This document shows, piece after piece, positions 45,365-58,358 of a DNA stretch of 64,000 nt. Source of the DNA: Neostapfia colusana. Lineage: Eukaryota > Streptophyta > Magnoliopsida > Poales > Poaceae. Position numbers and translations under genes: made by a program. Below the pieces are notes generated by a model that saw only the letters and a list, made by a program, of their open reading frames with translations, made no database searches and was not told where the DNA came from. The stretch covers positions 23,309,928 through 23,373,927 of the forward strand of contig JASWHV010000001.1 of the NCBI GenBank assembly GCA_030760725.1, in the 5' to 3' direction. Numbering within the stretch: position 1 is the first letter of the stretch; each line of letters opens with the position of its first letter.

Positions 45365-48300
45365 TGTGGCGGACCGGAATCCGCTCATCCAGGATCACAA
45401 AGGGTGGTGCCGCACGATGCGACACCCGACAGCACACATCATAAGGACACATTGTATTACATAGAAAACCAACTGAAATGTACAAAGTCGTACAATACTC
45501 CAGTTACAAACTAGTGTTTATATTACACAGCGGAAACTAAATTTGTACAACTCACGCCCGTCTATCTAGCAAAAGTCAGTTGCCTAGCCCTAGGGCAACC
45601 CACACTAGCTGCACTCCTCAGCTCAGCGCGGCGTGTACGGCTCCCACCCAGCCGTGGTCCCCGTCGGAGGGTAACCCCCACCGATGGACTCGTACCCCGA
45701 GTCCGTGGGATACTCCTCACCTAAAAAACACTTATAGCAGCAACCGTGAGCACGATGGCTCAACAAGACTTAACCGACTCCCCTAGGAATGAAACTCTAC
45801 ATGCAGTTTACACGAACATGGGATGGTAACTTTTAGCAAGTGGACACGCCTACACGTTCATCCTTAGTTCATCTTTTAGCCACAAGTTAACAGTTCATAA
45901 ATATAAAATTTAGTGAGCAATATTTGGTGGCACACATGTAGCAATACAATTATATCATAACAGCAATATTGAATCATCACATTTAATATATTACCCTACG
46001 TCACGACTCAGTGACCAAGTGGTACTCTTCACCGTGACGGACGGCGAATCGACTCGATATACACCTGCAGGGATACCCGAAGAGCACGTCACGTACGCCC
46101 ACCCGTGGAGCTGCACAACACGCTCACTCGATGTCGTACGGACAACCTTTCACCCAACAGCCCAAACATCGAACCGGTCACACCGAAATGAGCATGAGGT
46201 TACCTACACGGAGCATCTCTCTATGCCCGTTAGCAGATTTCCACCTTGCTGCCCTCAGCCTACACCTATAAATCGGTGCGTTATACCTCAACGCCCAGAG
46301 GTTTAGGATACATCGGTTTACCGGGGCCCATATATCCGATATGCCTTCGGTATGTTCAAACTTGATCAGCGTGGGCCGCACAAGGATTGGTCCTCAATCG
46401 ACACAGACAGGGCTGCGCACACAAGACTTCCTCTTGCTACGCCCTAGCCCCTGCCTAGTCTCATTTTCATCACTAAAGTGATCTCACCTCACTCGAACCA
46501 ATCCCGTGTGTCCCGAGCCTAACTCGCGAGTAGATTCCAACTACTCGACTTGTACCGAAGTTCTATGAATCATTAAGCATAGCCTGTATACTCGAGGACT
46601 TAGACACTATCCTCTTATAGGAAAATTCTGGTTATGCATTTGGGTTTCATCCATCCTACACCTAATGCACATTCATATACCTCATACTAAGTATATAACA
46701 AAGCAAAACTTTGTAAAATGGTTCAATGTAAACCGGGGCTTGCCTTGTTGCTGCTGGTCAGTGTTTAGGGCTTCGTCCAGAAGAAGGAAGTCGAGCACTT
46801 CCGGAGTTTCCTCGCCTTCAGTGACTACACATAAACGATATACTATATGTCAACTTAAATGCAATGTTTGAACTTGAATATGTAAAGTCTATAATTCTAT
46901 CTAGCCCTCCCCTTTGGCTCTGAAATTTTTATGGTGGCTTGGTAGGGTCCTAACCAGAGTCTTGACCAAGCTTCATTTGAAACAAAGTTCATTTGAGCCT
47001 TGTACAAATAAAAGCCTATTGGGAAAATATTGGAGCCTCTAAGGAATTCCAGGGGTTTTCATGGCTCCAACCATTACTTTCTGGAAACTAGAATTTGACA
47101 TGGTTCTAATGAAATTGGTTTCATGTCATTTGAAGAATTCTAAATGAAGTTATGCCCTAAACAAGGTGTGAGAAAATCTGAAAAATGTTTCTGTGCATTT
47201 TTCTATTTTCTCAGGGCAGTTCACTTAATCACACCATTAGGGGGACTAAATGAACTTGGATGGGTCTGAAAATTTTACAGTGACTCAAGGATTTTCCATT
47301 GAACCTCCCAGCCAAATTTCAGATTTTTCATAAAGCAATTCTCCAGATAAGATTCCATACAGTTTAAATTTTAGGGAATTAATTCTGGAAAACTATTAAG
47401 TTTCATGAGCTGAAATTTGTGTTGCTGGAAAGTACTAAAAAAACTGTGTTCAGCAAAATTTGGTTCACTGAATTTGGAGCTTCCTAGCCGAAGTTATATG
47501 CATTTAAAGTTTGAACTAAAACTGGAAAATTCAAATAAAGTTTAAACCCTGCGGGCGGGTCCCACCCGCGTCTTCTTCTTCCCCGCGTGCGCCCGTGTGT
47601 TCGGCGGTGGCGCACTCCGACGAGGTTCACCGGAACTGACTTCCTGACCGCCCCCAGCACTAGAACTGGCCGCCTATCCCTATCTTGCCACACGGGACTT
47701 GTCTCGGGGGTCGGAGCTCGCCGGCGATGACCGGAAACGGCCGTGCGACGTCAACCGTGGAGGTTAGGGCTCCGGCGAGATCGTTCCCACTCTCTGAGGC
47801 ATGAAAATAGTCACGGTTTGCTCAGGGAGCATCAGTGGGTCACGAGGAACCCGACGTGAGCAGCCTCGGAAGCTAAAAATGCCTGCAAACCCACTCTCGA
47901 CGGCGACCCAAGCCGTGTTTGCACTGGCGGCTATGGAAACTGCTATAACTCGGCCATTTCTTGACGGTTGTGCTCAGTTCTTCCTTGAGGAGGGACACTA
48001 GGAGGTGTAGAAGATACTTGCGAGCTAGCTTGACCATTGATTCAACGTGTAAGTCGAATTTTTTGTTTTTGCTGAACTCGGCCCGTTGCCCTAGGGTTCG
48101 GTACTTTCTAAAATTCTTGCTACCCGATGGATTATTTGCTGAATGGTTTGCGGCTACACCATCTAGGGATCCCCACGCACCTTTCTTGTGTAGCACGTGG
48201 TCGGGGTAGATGGCCGGATTGGGCTGTCGACGGTGAACCGAAGCACAGCTCCGCCGGTTCATCCTGGTTTCTTGACTTCGACGGCTTAAACCGCGCACAA

Positions 48301-49258
48301 CCGAGTGCAACTCACTGGTGCAGCACGGGGAACCTCTAGAGCACACCTTGGTGCTCCTTTTTGCTGCAGGGGCCATGAGCGATCGATGATCGGCACCGGT
48401 GCGCGCCGAGGCTCGGAGGTGCGGTCGCCGCTGCAGGTTTTCGCGCGCGCGGGAGCTGAGCAGAGCGGCGCAGGAGAGGGAGGCAGCGAAATCTGTTTGT
48501 GCCGTGTACGTGGTGATCGGGAGGGGGGCACGAGCTGATCCAGACGCGTGCTGGCGAGGCCATGAGGCAGCAACAGCCACGGCGGCTGACCAACGGCCAC
48601 CGAGTCGGTTTCGCTCTGAGCACAGTAACTGACCAGTGGGCCCTTCCCCCTCTAATTTCTTTTCCAATTTTTTATTTCTGTTTTTACTGAAAATATCCCA
48701 GCTACTCACAATTGAATGAGATACTTAGCCTCCAAGTCATTGTTTGAATTTGATTTCCTAAGTTTGGAACTGGTTTGGCTAAATTTGCTGGCCATTTGAA
48801 TTTGAAATTCAAATTCAGTTTTGAATTCATGCAAATTTGGCTCCCAACAAGATGAGATCCAATGGGGATGAGAATTGGTGTACTAACTCAGAAATATGTG
48901 CTGAGTTTGAATATGAAGTCAACTTTTGAATTCATGTGATGAAATTGGCTGCAATTTGAATTTGCACTCAAATTGGCCCCTTTTTGAATTGTCTCCAAAA
49001 GTGCCTCAAAAAGTATTGGATTTGCATGAAATTTGGCCTGAGCCTTCCCAAGAATATATAAGGTCTAGTGGTGAGATCAACCTTCCATGTTTTTTTTGTA
49101 GAAATCCTACTTTTTGGAAGTTAGGGCTTTCCCCTCTAATCACCTTTTTGATGGTGGTTACTTGCTCTTCACAAGTGTTCATGAGATATCCATCACAAGA
49201 GCTGTGGTGTTGTGAGGTGATGAACAATTTTTGCAAGTCCCTTTCTTGGGCTTTTACA
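45365..49258 (-). repeat. Element E left (3') LTR, 3894 bp
   Basis: Plus-strand TGTGGCGGACCGG to GGGCTTTTACA; the minus strand begins TGTAAAAGCCC. It has the same AT-rich/GC-rich/AT-rich layout as the LTR of F, with only patchy sequence similarity. GC-rich part about 47540-48620. ORFs inside are not credible. Confidence 0.92.
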
Positions 49259-49274
49259 TCCCCCCCCTTAAAAG
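49259..49274 (-). other. Element E polypurine tract
   Basis: Minus-strand CTTTTAAGGGGGGGGA directly before TGTAAAAGCCC. Confidence 0.85.
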
Positions 49275-49322
49275 AATCTCGTCCCGAGACTACAAAAGAA
49301 GAGACAACGATGTAATAGAAAC

Positions 49323-50609
49323 TCACCCGTGCTGGAACGCCATGAACTCCAGGTAGTTTGAGCGAAGAAATTCCGCGCTCTCCCACGTCGCTTCTTCGGC
49401 GGTGTGGTTACTCCAGAGTATCTTGTAGAACCACAACGTTCGGCTACGTGTGGTCCGAGCCTTCTCATCAATAATGGCCACCGGATATTCATCATATGTC
49501 AAATCTGGTTGCAGTTTGCCAATGTCTTCGGTGGGAACAGCAGCCGTGTACTTCAGATATTTTCGCAGTTGTGAAACATGGAAAACATCGTGAACACCAG
49601 CAAGAGATGCCGGCAGTTTCAGTCTATACGCCACTGGTCCACACTTCTCGGTGATGGCATGGGGTCCAATGAATCGGGGAGCGAGTTTCCCCTTCACGCC
49701 GAACCGGTGCACGCCTTTCATCGGAGATATACGGAGGTACACGTGCTCCCCGACGTCAAAGTGCAGCGGCCTACGCCTCTTATCAGCGTAGCTTTTCTGC
49801 CGGGATTGAGCGGCCTTCAAGTTGGCTTGAATCATCCGAACGCGCTCTTCAGCGTTGTTCACCACATCAAACGTGACCCTTTCACCGGACTCGCACCAGT
49901 TTAATGGGGTGCGGCATTTGCGACCGTAGAGAGCTTCATAGGGTGCCATCTTGATACTCGCTTGATAGCCATTGTTGTACGAGAATTCCGCCAACGGTAG
50001 ATGATCATCCCAGTTTCTACCGTGGTGGATGGCACACACTCTCAACATGTCTTCTAGTACTTGATTCACCCTCTCTGTCTGTCCATCTGTCTGAGGGTGA
50101 TAGGCGGAGCTTCGGATCAGCTTAGTACCCAAAGCAGCGTGCAACTGCTCCCATAAACGAGATACACATAGTGCCGCTCGGTCTGAGACTATGGTCTTGG
50201 GTACTCCATGCAAGCATAGGATTCTTGCAATATACAACTCCGCATATCTGTCGGCATGGAAATGTGTATGCACGGGAATGAAGTGAGCCAACTTGGTTAA
50301 CCGGTCAACGATCACCCAAATTGAATCATGTTTGTTGGAAGTCAGGGGTAATCCCACAACGAAATCCATGCTCGCATATTCCCACTTCCATCCTGGGACT
50401 TTCAGGGGTTGCAGCAGCCCTGATTTCCTCGTATGATCAGCTTTCACTCGTCTACACGTATCACACTCGGATACGTACTTCGCCACTTCCCGCTTCATCC
50501 GTGTCCACCAAAACTTGTTTTTTAAATCTTGGTACATTTTGTTGCTGCCCAGATGAATGGAGTATTTAGACAAGTGATCTTCATCCAGAATCTTCTTCCT
50601 CAGCTCCAT
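49323..50609 (-). pseudogene. Element E: integrase and chromodomain-like tail
   Basis: Open frame with the integrase zinc finger (HLSKYSIHLGSNKMY, CDTCRRVKADH), core (SMDFVVGLPL, IVSDRAALCVSRLWEQL, DGQTERVNQVLED), C-terminal region (KLAPRFIGPHAITEK, FHVSQLRKYL) and the group II chromodomain-like tail (WFYKILWSNH, EATWESAEFL). Most residues match element F, but the conserved G-T after SDR is A-A. The frame is separated from RNase H by a break around 50610-50690. Confidence 0.9.
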
Positions 50610-50689
50610 ATCCCGGGGTACGACTATGCAGTCATTGAACCATAGCGTCCCCTCATCATCTTTTTAGAAACATTTGATTTCACCATTGT

Positions 50690-52485
50690 CTATTCGTCTC
50701 CGAGATGTGCCATGCCCTCGTCAATTTTCTGAGCTGCTATGATCTCCTCCCTAATGGTAGGGATGAGGGCAAGGTTGTAGAGCGATCCATAAGGAACCAA
50801 GTATAAACTCGGCTCTTCCTCCTCCACCGGTGTAATGGTGAGGTTATGGACATGTGATTTCCGACTCAGCGCATCGGCAACCATATTTGCCTTGCCGGGG
50901 TGGTAATGAATCTCAATCTCATAATCTTTGATTAGTTCTAACCACCTCCTTTGCCTCATATTCAGCTCCTTCTGGGTGAAAATGTACTTCAAGCTCTTGT
51001 GGTTGGTGTAGAGATGCACCAAATTCCCCAGGAGATAGTGCCTCCACATTTTTAGCGCCAAGACCACAGCAGCAAGCTCAAGATCATGAGTCGGATAGTG
51101 CTTCTCATGGTTTAGAAGTTGGTGTGAGCCATACGCGACCACACGTCCCTCCTGCATCAACACACAGCCAAGCCCGATGCCGGACACATCACAATACACG
51201 TCGAAGGGCTTGGTCGTATCCGGTTGAGCTAAGACCGGGGATGTTGTGAGATGCTTCACTAATGCTTGGAACGCTCCTTCACATGCTGAGTTCCAAACAT
51301 ACTTTGTTCCCTTTTTCAACAATTCAGTCATCGGCTTAGCAAGCTTGGAGAAACTTGGAATGAATCTCCGATAATATCCCGCTAAGCCTAGGAAGCTTCT
51401 GACTTCATGGACAGAAGTAGGGGCTTTCCATTTCAGCACTTGCTCAATTTTGCTTGGGTCAACCGCAATGCCTTCCGCAGAGATGATATGTCCCAAAAAT
51501 GGCACTTGGCTGATCCAAAACTCACATTTGCTGAATCTGGCATATAGCTTATGGTCCCGTAATCGTTGAAGAACGATCCTCAAGTGTTCTGCGTGTTCTG
51601 CTTCTATCTTGGAGTAAACCCAGATATCATCGATGACCACCACAACGAACTTTTCTAGCTCCGGCATGAACACCGAGTTCATGAGATACATGAAATGTGA
51701 CGGAGCATTAGTGAGACCAAAGGACATGACGAGATATTCGTATAAGCCATATCTCGTCGAGAAGGCCATCTTCGGGATGTCCTCCGCCTGGATTTTATTT
51801 GATGATATCCTGAGCAAAGGTCCATCTTGGAGAACACATTTTCACCCACAAGCTGATCACACAGGATGTCAATGCGGGGCAATGGGTATTTGTTTTTGAT
51901 GGTGACGGCGTTGAGCGGCCGGTAGTCCACACACAGCCTCAAGGTTTCATCCTTCTTCTTTACAAACAACGCCGGGCATCCCCAAGGCGAGGAACTCGGC
52001 CTAATGAAACCTTTGCTCAACAGATCATTGAGCTGTTCTTTCAGTTCAGCCAGCTCGTTGGGAGCCATTTTATATGGTGTCCGTGATATGGGCGTAGTCC
52101 CAGGCGCAAGCTCAATCTTGAACTCGACATCCCGCTCAGGTGGCATGCCCGGAAGATCATCCGGAAACACGTCGGGGTATTCCCGAACTACGGGGATGTC
52201 CTCTAACTTGAGAGCTTCAGTATTATTAATTGCTGAAACCTCCCGAACTGGATTGTCTAATATGAGGGACTGCGGACGGTGTACTGGGGAGTTGAGGTGA
52301 ACCGTCCGTGATAATGTTTCCAGGACAGTGCCATGGTAGCTTAGCCATGACATCCCTAAGATTGCATCAATCTTCTGCCCCTCAAGAATAATCATAGTGG
52401 TGGGGTATATCTTCCCACCTAAGCACAGTGGTGCTTTCGGAATCATCATAGTTGCTGAAATCTTTCCTCCGGGTGAGCAGATCAT
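50690..52485 (-). pseudogene. Element E: protease end, reverse transcriptase and RNase H
   Basis: 51679-52485 holds the protease end (ILGMSWLSYHG) and the first half of RT (LAPGTTPISRTPYKM, LCVDYRPLNAVTIKN, KMDLCSGYHQIK). A frame break near 51810 is followed by 50690-51817 with MSFGLTNAPSHFMY, active site VVIDDIWVYSK and RNase H (YCDVSGIGLGCVLM, YTNHKSLKYI, ADALSRKSH). Compared with F, DASG is DVSG and TDHKS is TNHKS; the latter removes an RNase H catalytic acid. Confidence 0.9.
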
Positions 52486-52491
52486 ATAAGA

Positions 52492-52878
52492 TCACTCGGT
52501 TGGAAAGGCTTCCAGTTGATGCTTAACCACAAATGATGCACTTATGAAGTTGTGGGTTGCACCAGAATCAAATAATATGATGATTGCTTGATCGTTGAGA
52601 GTGAACGTACCTGCCAGCACGTTGTCTCCCTCTGGTGCGTCCTCATTGTCGAGGTTGCAAACGCCCCCGGTTCGCTGACTAACCTTCTTGACCGGAGGTT
52701 GGCCTCGAGCACCGCCCTGGAACTGGGCTTGCCCGCTGCTCTGCTGCCCCTGGGGACAGTCCTTCGAGAAATGGCCCGCCTGGCCACACGTAAAACAAGT
52801 GTAGCGGGGCGGTCCTCCGCTGATCGGCGGACGGAAACCTGGGGCACATTGTGGCGGTGGGAACGCCCGAGGTACCAT
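52492..52878 (-). pseudogene. Element E: zinc knuckle and protease
   Basis: Zinc knuckle CFTCGQAGHFSKDC, a basic/glutamine-rich spacer and protease ILFDSGATHNFISASF with the D-S-G triad. A stop at 52492-52494 ends the frame just before the next pol segment. Confidence 0.88.
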
Positions 52879-53088
52879 CTGCTGCTGCTGCTGTTTTTGC
52901 GGTCATGGTGGTGGCATCGGCGGTCGGAACGGGGGTGACTAGAAAGAACGACCCCCGAACTGCTGAGGTCACGCCGGGGGATGCCACTGCTGACCGGATG
53001 GTGTCCGATACACCATACGGTACTTCTGAGGAGCTCCACCCCCACTGCTGGGTGGAGTGCTGCACTTTCGCTGCTCAGCCGCTAATTC

Positions 53089-53853
53089 TCACTGAGTGTC
53101 TTCCTGCATGATCGCGGCATTAACAAGATCGTTAAAGGTGCCGCGATTGCATTGGACGAGATGCGTCTTCATCTCGGGGTGTAACCCCCAATAGAAGTGC
53201 TCCCGCTTCTTCTCCTTGGTGGAGATGTAATCCGACACATATTGCGCCAGATGGTTGAACGCAGGGGAGTAGTCATGGGCACTCCTCCCGCCCTGCTTCA
53301 GCTCCAATAACTCTTGGAACTTCTGCTTCATTATCCCGGAAGGGATATGGTAGGCGCGGAACGCCTCCCGGAATTCTTCCCACTCCACGGCATGGCCAGC
53401 CGGCAGTGAGGCGACATAGTTTGCCCACCACGCACCAGCGGCACCGTGAAGCTTCTGCGCCGCGAACAAAGTCTTCTGCCGCTCCGTACATTGGAGCAGC
53501 CCGGACTTGGACTCAATTGTCCGTAGCCAGTTGTCGGCCTCCATGGGTTCTGCGGCTTCAGTGAACACCGGAGGGTGCATACTCATGAAATCCAAGTACG
53601 TCACATCACGGGGCTCTCGAGGCCCCCTCTCTTGATGCCCCCTCGTCTGGGACGTATTCTGCATGATCGTGTGGAGCAGGTCGGTCTGCTCCTCACAACC
53701 ACCCACCAGTGCCGCAATCACATCTGCTAGTGTAAGCGGAGGCGGTGGTGGTGGTTGTTGCTGCGGGGTGCTGTCGTAGGCAGGTGGCTGGGAGTCATCA
53801 CCCCCCTGCTGGCTAGAGGCACCAATCTCATGCGTGGTCCGAGTGCGAACCAT
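53089..53853 (-). pseudogene. Element E: gag capsid region
   Basis: The start was chosen at 53853 (MVRTRTTHEIG), matching the MTRTRANPDV start of F. The open frame extends upstream to 53982 without similarity. Capsid motifs DNWLRTIESKSGLLQ, AWWANYVASLPAG and FREAFRAYHIPSG. A stop at 53089-53091 and a frame change separate it from the zinc knuckle. Confidence 0.88.
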
Positions 53854-55822
53854 CTGCAACCATACGGCAATAAACATCAGCCCCGCAACATATTTCATGC
53901 AGTCCAACAAAATAGGCGTAAAACATAATGACAGTAAAACATGCGATGCATCTCGTATACAGATAATGTAATAACTTTGCACAAACTACACCATTACCAG
54001 ACCAAATACAAGCTAGTTAAATCTAACTTGATGGACTCCCTCTTTGGAAGTTCATCTCAACTAGGTTTGGTCACTACGAGACGCTAAAAATCGCCTTGTC
54101 ATCACGTATACTACCCCTTTATCTTCAATACTACACACACATGGTCTCTAGCAAAAGAAACTTGAGCAAGATATATACTCAAATCTTTCACTAGATGAAG
54201 ATAACCACTCCTGAGTATGTTCTACCCCATTGGAAGTACTCAAACCCCCTCGGATACAACAATCTCTCAAATGAGTTAAACTGTCATCCCTCTGCCCGAA
54301 TGACCAGTTGTAACATATTCCAGATTTTGTCCTGGTTCTGGGAATATTCATGACTCAAGATGAATACCAAAGTTAAAGTAAACTTCAGTATCTATCCAAC
54401 GAGTACTTATTTGCCCTCAGATCATCTATGGTTTAAAAGTTATGGTAATTCAAAGTCAGCAGAATTTCTGGAAGAATTTCAACAGCACCTCCTTTGGAAG
54501 TTGCTGTTTTCAATTCTAATTTCCACTGAATTCTGTGCTGAAATTACAGAAAATTTGAATTACAAAGATGTAACAGATCTCCTACACTTTCAAAAGATGT
54601 ATCATATGATAATTTTAGATTTTTCCTACAGGAAGTTATGCTTGAAAAACAGAACAGTCCAGAGAGTGTTTTAAATCTGTCCTGGTTCTGGACAGTTTAC
54701 AAGATGCTGGAATTTCAGCCAGATTAAGGTGTGATTCAGCTCTGTAAGTCTACAACAAAGTTGTATAGAACTTAAATACCTTTCCAGAACTATATCCCAC
54801 ACCCCCATTGGCTAAATAATCTGTGAGTTATGTCCTGTCAAAGTTCAGCAAAGTTGCTGCCCAAAATAGAGCACTCTGTTTTTCAACCCCTTTTGACTAC
54901 ACTGATCAACTATTGAACTTTTCTACCCAACCCGGGTCCTTAATGTTTAAACTTAGTGGTTTTTAATTCCTTGCATATCATTTTCTTTCATGCACATGCC
55001 TATAATATGTCAGTACTACGTTCCTCACAAAAAGAAAATCCTAACCGGATTATACCGGCATATACGTCTCAATTGTGGCACTAAACGGTCTCTCGCACAC
55101 GTATACTACACGGCATACATACGTGGTTAGTACCTGCAGAAGACCACACAATAATGATGCACTCAAAGGTTATTTTCATTTCAGGCAGGACCATATTTAA
55201 AAGTAAATACAAACGGCCATATCATTGCCATACGGCCGTCCTTGAGTTAAGCCACGTCTCAAGCTACGTGATCGTGATTTAACACCACACGATAGGGAAC
55301 CCGAGTAGAGCGCGAACAGGTCATCACGGATGGGAATTTTATCACCCCAACAGATACCACCTACTGCCCTGCAGGGCACGCCGATTGCAAGCGCTGCGTA
55401 TGTCCTCCTGGGCTATTTCCAGATGAACACACTATCGCGTTACTGACCACACGATGGGGTCTCCACTTGCTTGCCTAATGCACACTAGGGATCAGCGTTT
55501 CATATGAACTCAGGAACATGAAGAGTCCAAGAGTTTCATATTAACGTTTCACACCAAGCTGTGAGACCTATCCCTGAACCACGTTCCTCATCAAGGGAGC
55601 TAACCGTAATTGAACCGCTTTCGCTGGCGTTCCTTACCATTCTTACCAGAGCGTAGGTGCGTCGTTGCATAATTGAAATTCAGAATTATAACATATATGT
55701 TAGTCTTGCCACTTTAAGTAACTATGCTAATATAGTCCTTACTTGGGCAACTACCGAATCCTCACCGTAAACCTAACTTTTCCCGTAATACAGTCCTTAA
55801 TTAATGTGCTATCCCCAATGCG
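53854..55822 (-). other. Element E 5' leader, no upstream ORF
   Basis: About 2.0 kb between gag start and PBS with no long frame on the gag strand. Part (about 54360-55820) resembles the leader of F downstream of its PBS. The 314-aa ORF of F has no counterpart here. Confidence 0.75.
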
Positions 55823-55834
55823 GCTCTGATACCA
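55823..55834 (-). other. Element E primer binding site
   Basis: Minus strand TGGTATCAGAGC, three bases inside the LTR. Confidence 0.9.
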
Positions 55835-55837
55835 GCC

Positions 55838-56468
55838 TGTGGCGGACCGGAATCCGCTCATCCCCGTTTCACAGAGGGTGGTGCCGCACGATGCGACACC
55901 CGACAACACACATCATAAGGACAAATTGTATTACATAGAAAGCCAACTGAAATGTACAAAGTCGTACAATACTCCAGTTACAATCTAGTGTTTATATTAC
56001 ACAGCAGAAACTAAATTTGTACAACTCATGCCCGTCTATCTAGCAAAAGTCGGTTGCCCAGCCCTAGGGCAACCCACACTAGCTGCACTCCTCAGCTCAG
56101 CGCAGCGTGTACGGCTCCCACTCAGCCGTGGTCCCCGACGGAGGGTAACGCTCGCCAGTGGACTCGTACCCCGAGTCCGTGGGATACTCCTCACCTGAAA
56201 AACACTTATAGCAGCAACCGTGAGCACGATGGCTCAACAAGACTTAACCAACTCCCCTAGGCTTGAAACTCTACATGCAGTTTACACGAACATGGGATGG
56301 TAAATTTTAGGAAGTGGACATGCCTACACGTTCATCCTTAGTTCATCTTTTAGCCGCAAGTTAACAGTTCATAAATATGAAATTTAGTGAGCAATATTTG
56401 GTGGCACACATGTAGCAATAAATTATATCATAACAGCAATATTGAATTATCACATTTCATATATTACC
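55838..56468 (-). repeat. Element E right (5') LTR, segment 1
   Basis: Matches 45365-45996 of the left LTR at several percent divergence, up to the insertion of G. TTACC at 56464-56468 is the left target copy for G. Confidence 0.9.
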
Positions 56469-57586
56469 TGTCGAAGTGTGCGGTCGACACTTCCCCCGGG
56501 CCTGCACTGGGCAGCCCGCGGAGGTTCTTTTTCCGGAGGGGCTAGTCCCTAGCGGAGAGCTTGCGCAGATGGACGAGTTAGTAAGAGCTTGACACTGCGA
56601 GTTTTACGTGGTTCAGGCCGCCGGAGCGTAAAACCCTACGTCCACGGAGAGCTATGGAGCTCGCTGTATTGCTTGCTGCTCAGGGACGGAGGCCTGAGCT
56701 TGGGGGCGAGTTACAGCTTGAGAGTGTATGGCTAGCGTATGAGTTGCAAAGTGCGAATCCAGGGTGCAAATGGCTAGAGTGCGAACCCCTGCTAACGTCG
56801 CCTACCCGAGCCTTTTTATAGTCCAAGACTCGGGTGGCTTACAAGGGGGGCCGGGACCCGACAGGTGGTCCCGGGGAGATTGACTGATATCTACCGTATC
56901 TGCAGTTATGCCGGTGGTTGTCTCTGCCGAAGGCTTCTGAGTCTTCGTCTTGTAGCTCTGCCCATGCCGCATGCTAGTCGTAGTGGATGATGACGGCGGG
57001 GGCGGCATGGGATGTCTTGTCGCTGCGTTTATTGGCTGGCAGGCTCTGACACTACGCGCCAGTCTGTGATGCGACTGGGCGCAACGGCACCTGACAGAGG
57101 CGTGCTCCGCGTCTTAGGAAGGCGCGGGCCTTGAATACCTTGTACGGGCAAGGTATGGGGCATCTTTACGCCCACTGCCTATCGCTCGGGGGCAGGCAGC
57201 GCCGTTCTGCTGGCCACGTGGCGGGTCCGGAGCTCTCCTCAGACGAGAGGGGGGGCCGCCCCCGCAGGACACGTGGAGCCTTCGGACCTCTCCCCGCGGA
57301 GGGGGAGGTTCGGCTTCTGTTGGCCATGTGGCGAGCCCGGAGCTCCTCTCTGAAGAGTGGGAGGTCCGGCCTCTCTGGACACGCGGCACCTTCGGATCTC
57401 TCTCCCGCGGAGGGGGAGGTCCGGCTTCTGTATGCCACGTGGTGGGCCCGGAGCTCTCCTCTGAGGAGAGGGAGGTCCGGCCCCGCTGGACGCATGGCGC
57501 CTTCGGAGCTCTCCCTGCGGAGAAGGGCGAGATCCTTAGGCATTTTCCCCTGTGCGCGGGGGTACCCCATATCGAGGGTACCGACA
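56469..57586 (-). repeat. Element G left (3') LTR, 1118 bp
   Basis: TGTCGAAGTGTG to GGTACCGACA. It contains a GC-rich array at about 57205-57530, with one unit more than in the right LTR. Confidence 0.92.
57205..57530. repeat. Minisatellite in left LTR of G
   Basis: Imperfect units of about 55-60 bp with cores GGGGGAGGTCCGGCTTCTG, GCCACGTGG and CCTTCGGAYCTCTC. The right LTR (about 62385-62650) lacks one unit of about 57 bp. Confidence 0.85.
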
Positions 57587-58358
57587 GTGGCCCCTGGGCC
57601 CATCTCGGGGGAGATAGCGAGCCCGAGGTGGGACCTTCGTATCTTCTGATCCGTGCACTTTCTTGTCTTGAGTACTCCCTGTGCTGGCAGGGTCTTAACG
57701 GCTTCGGTGTTCAGCCTCTTAGGAGAGGGTGAAGCTTGGCATGGGAGCTCGGCCCGGCTGTGAGGGCGGAGGTCCGGAAGTCATCGGAGCTCAGGTCAAC
57801 GAAGGTCGTGAGGTCCGGCATCAGCGTTCGCCTCTGAAAGGAGGGCGAGGGCTGGCCTCGGAGCTCGGCCCAGCTGTGGGGGCGGAGGTCCGGAACTGCT
57901 CAGTGGTCCCCCCTTTCCTATCCCTTAGTCTCATTTGGCTTACTGTCCCAGACCGGAATACGGGGCTTGGGTAATCCAGTGCACTTGGTCCCGGAGGTCT
58001 GGCCCCAGCCCCAGTCAGGGTGTAACCGCCCGGCCCCCTGGTACTCAGACCGTAGCGCCGGGAGGCAGAGTGCGCATGCTTTGGGTGCAAGACCGGGCAA
58101 AGCAAGGCTCCTGACCCCCCGTTCTAGCGTAGGTCTTTTCTCGGAGGAGACCAACTGGCAGTGAAGTACCCTTATAGGGGGAGATCCAAAAGGCCACCGG
58201 GCCTCTGGCAGGTACCCCAAGCACTACCGCCTTCGGCAGGATGGCAAATATCGACTATGCATGAGAGCCGGAAAGAGGAGCCGAGTGTACAATGGACGCA
58301 CACTGTCTAGAGCGTGGGGAGGTGTTCATATAAATTAATGCGTAATTTAAATAAACAC
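57587..58358 (-). other. Element G 3' region, no coding frame
   Basis: The stretch next to the LTR (minus strand GGGCCCAGGGGCCAC) may serve as the polypurine tract. The rest is GC-rich with repeated AGGTCCGG/GGAGCTC motifs similar to the LTR array and no recognisable protein. Confidence 0.5.

Noticed and set aside
47873..48709. 278-codon minus frame in the left LTR of E
   Set aside because: It lies wholly in LTR DNA, is low in motif content and rich in S/R/A from GC-rich composition, with overlapping frames on the other strand.
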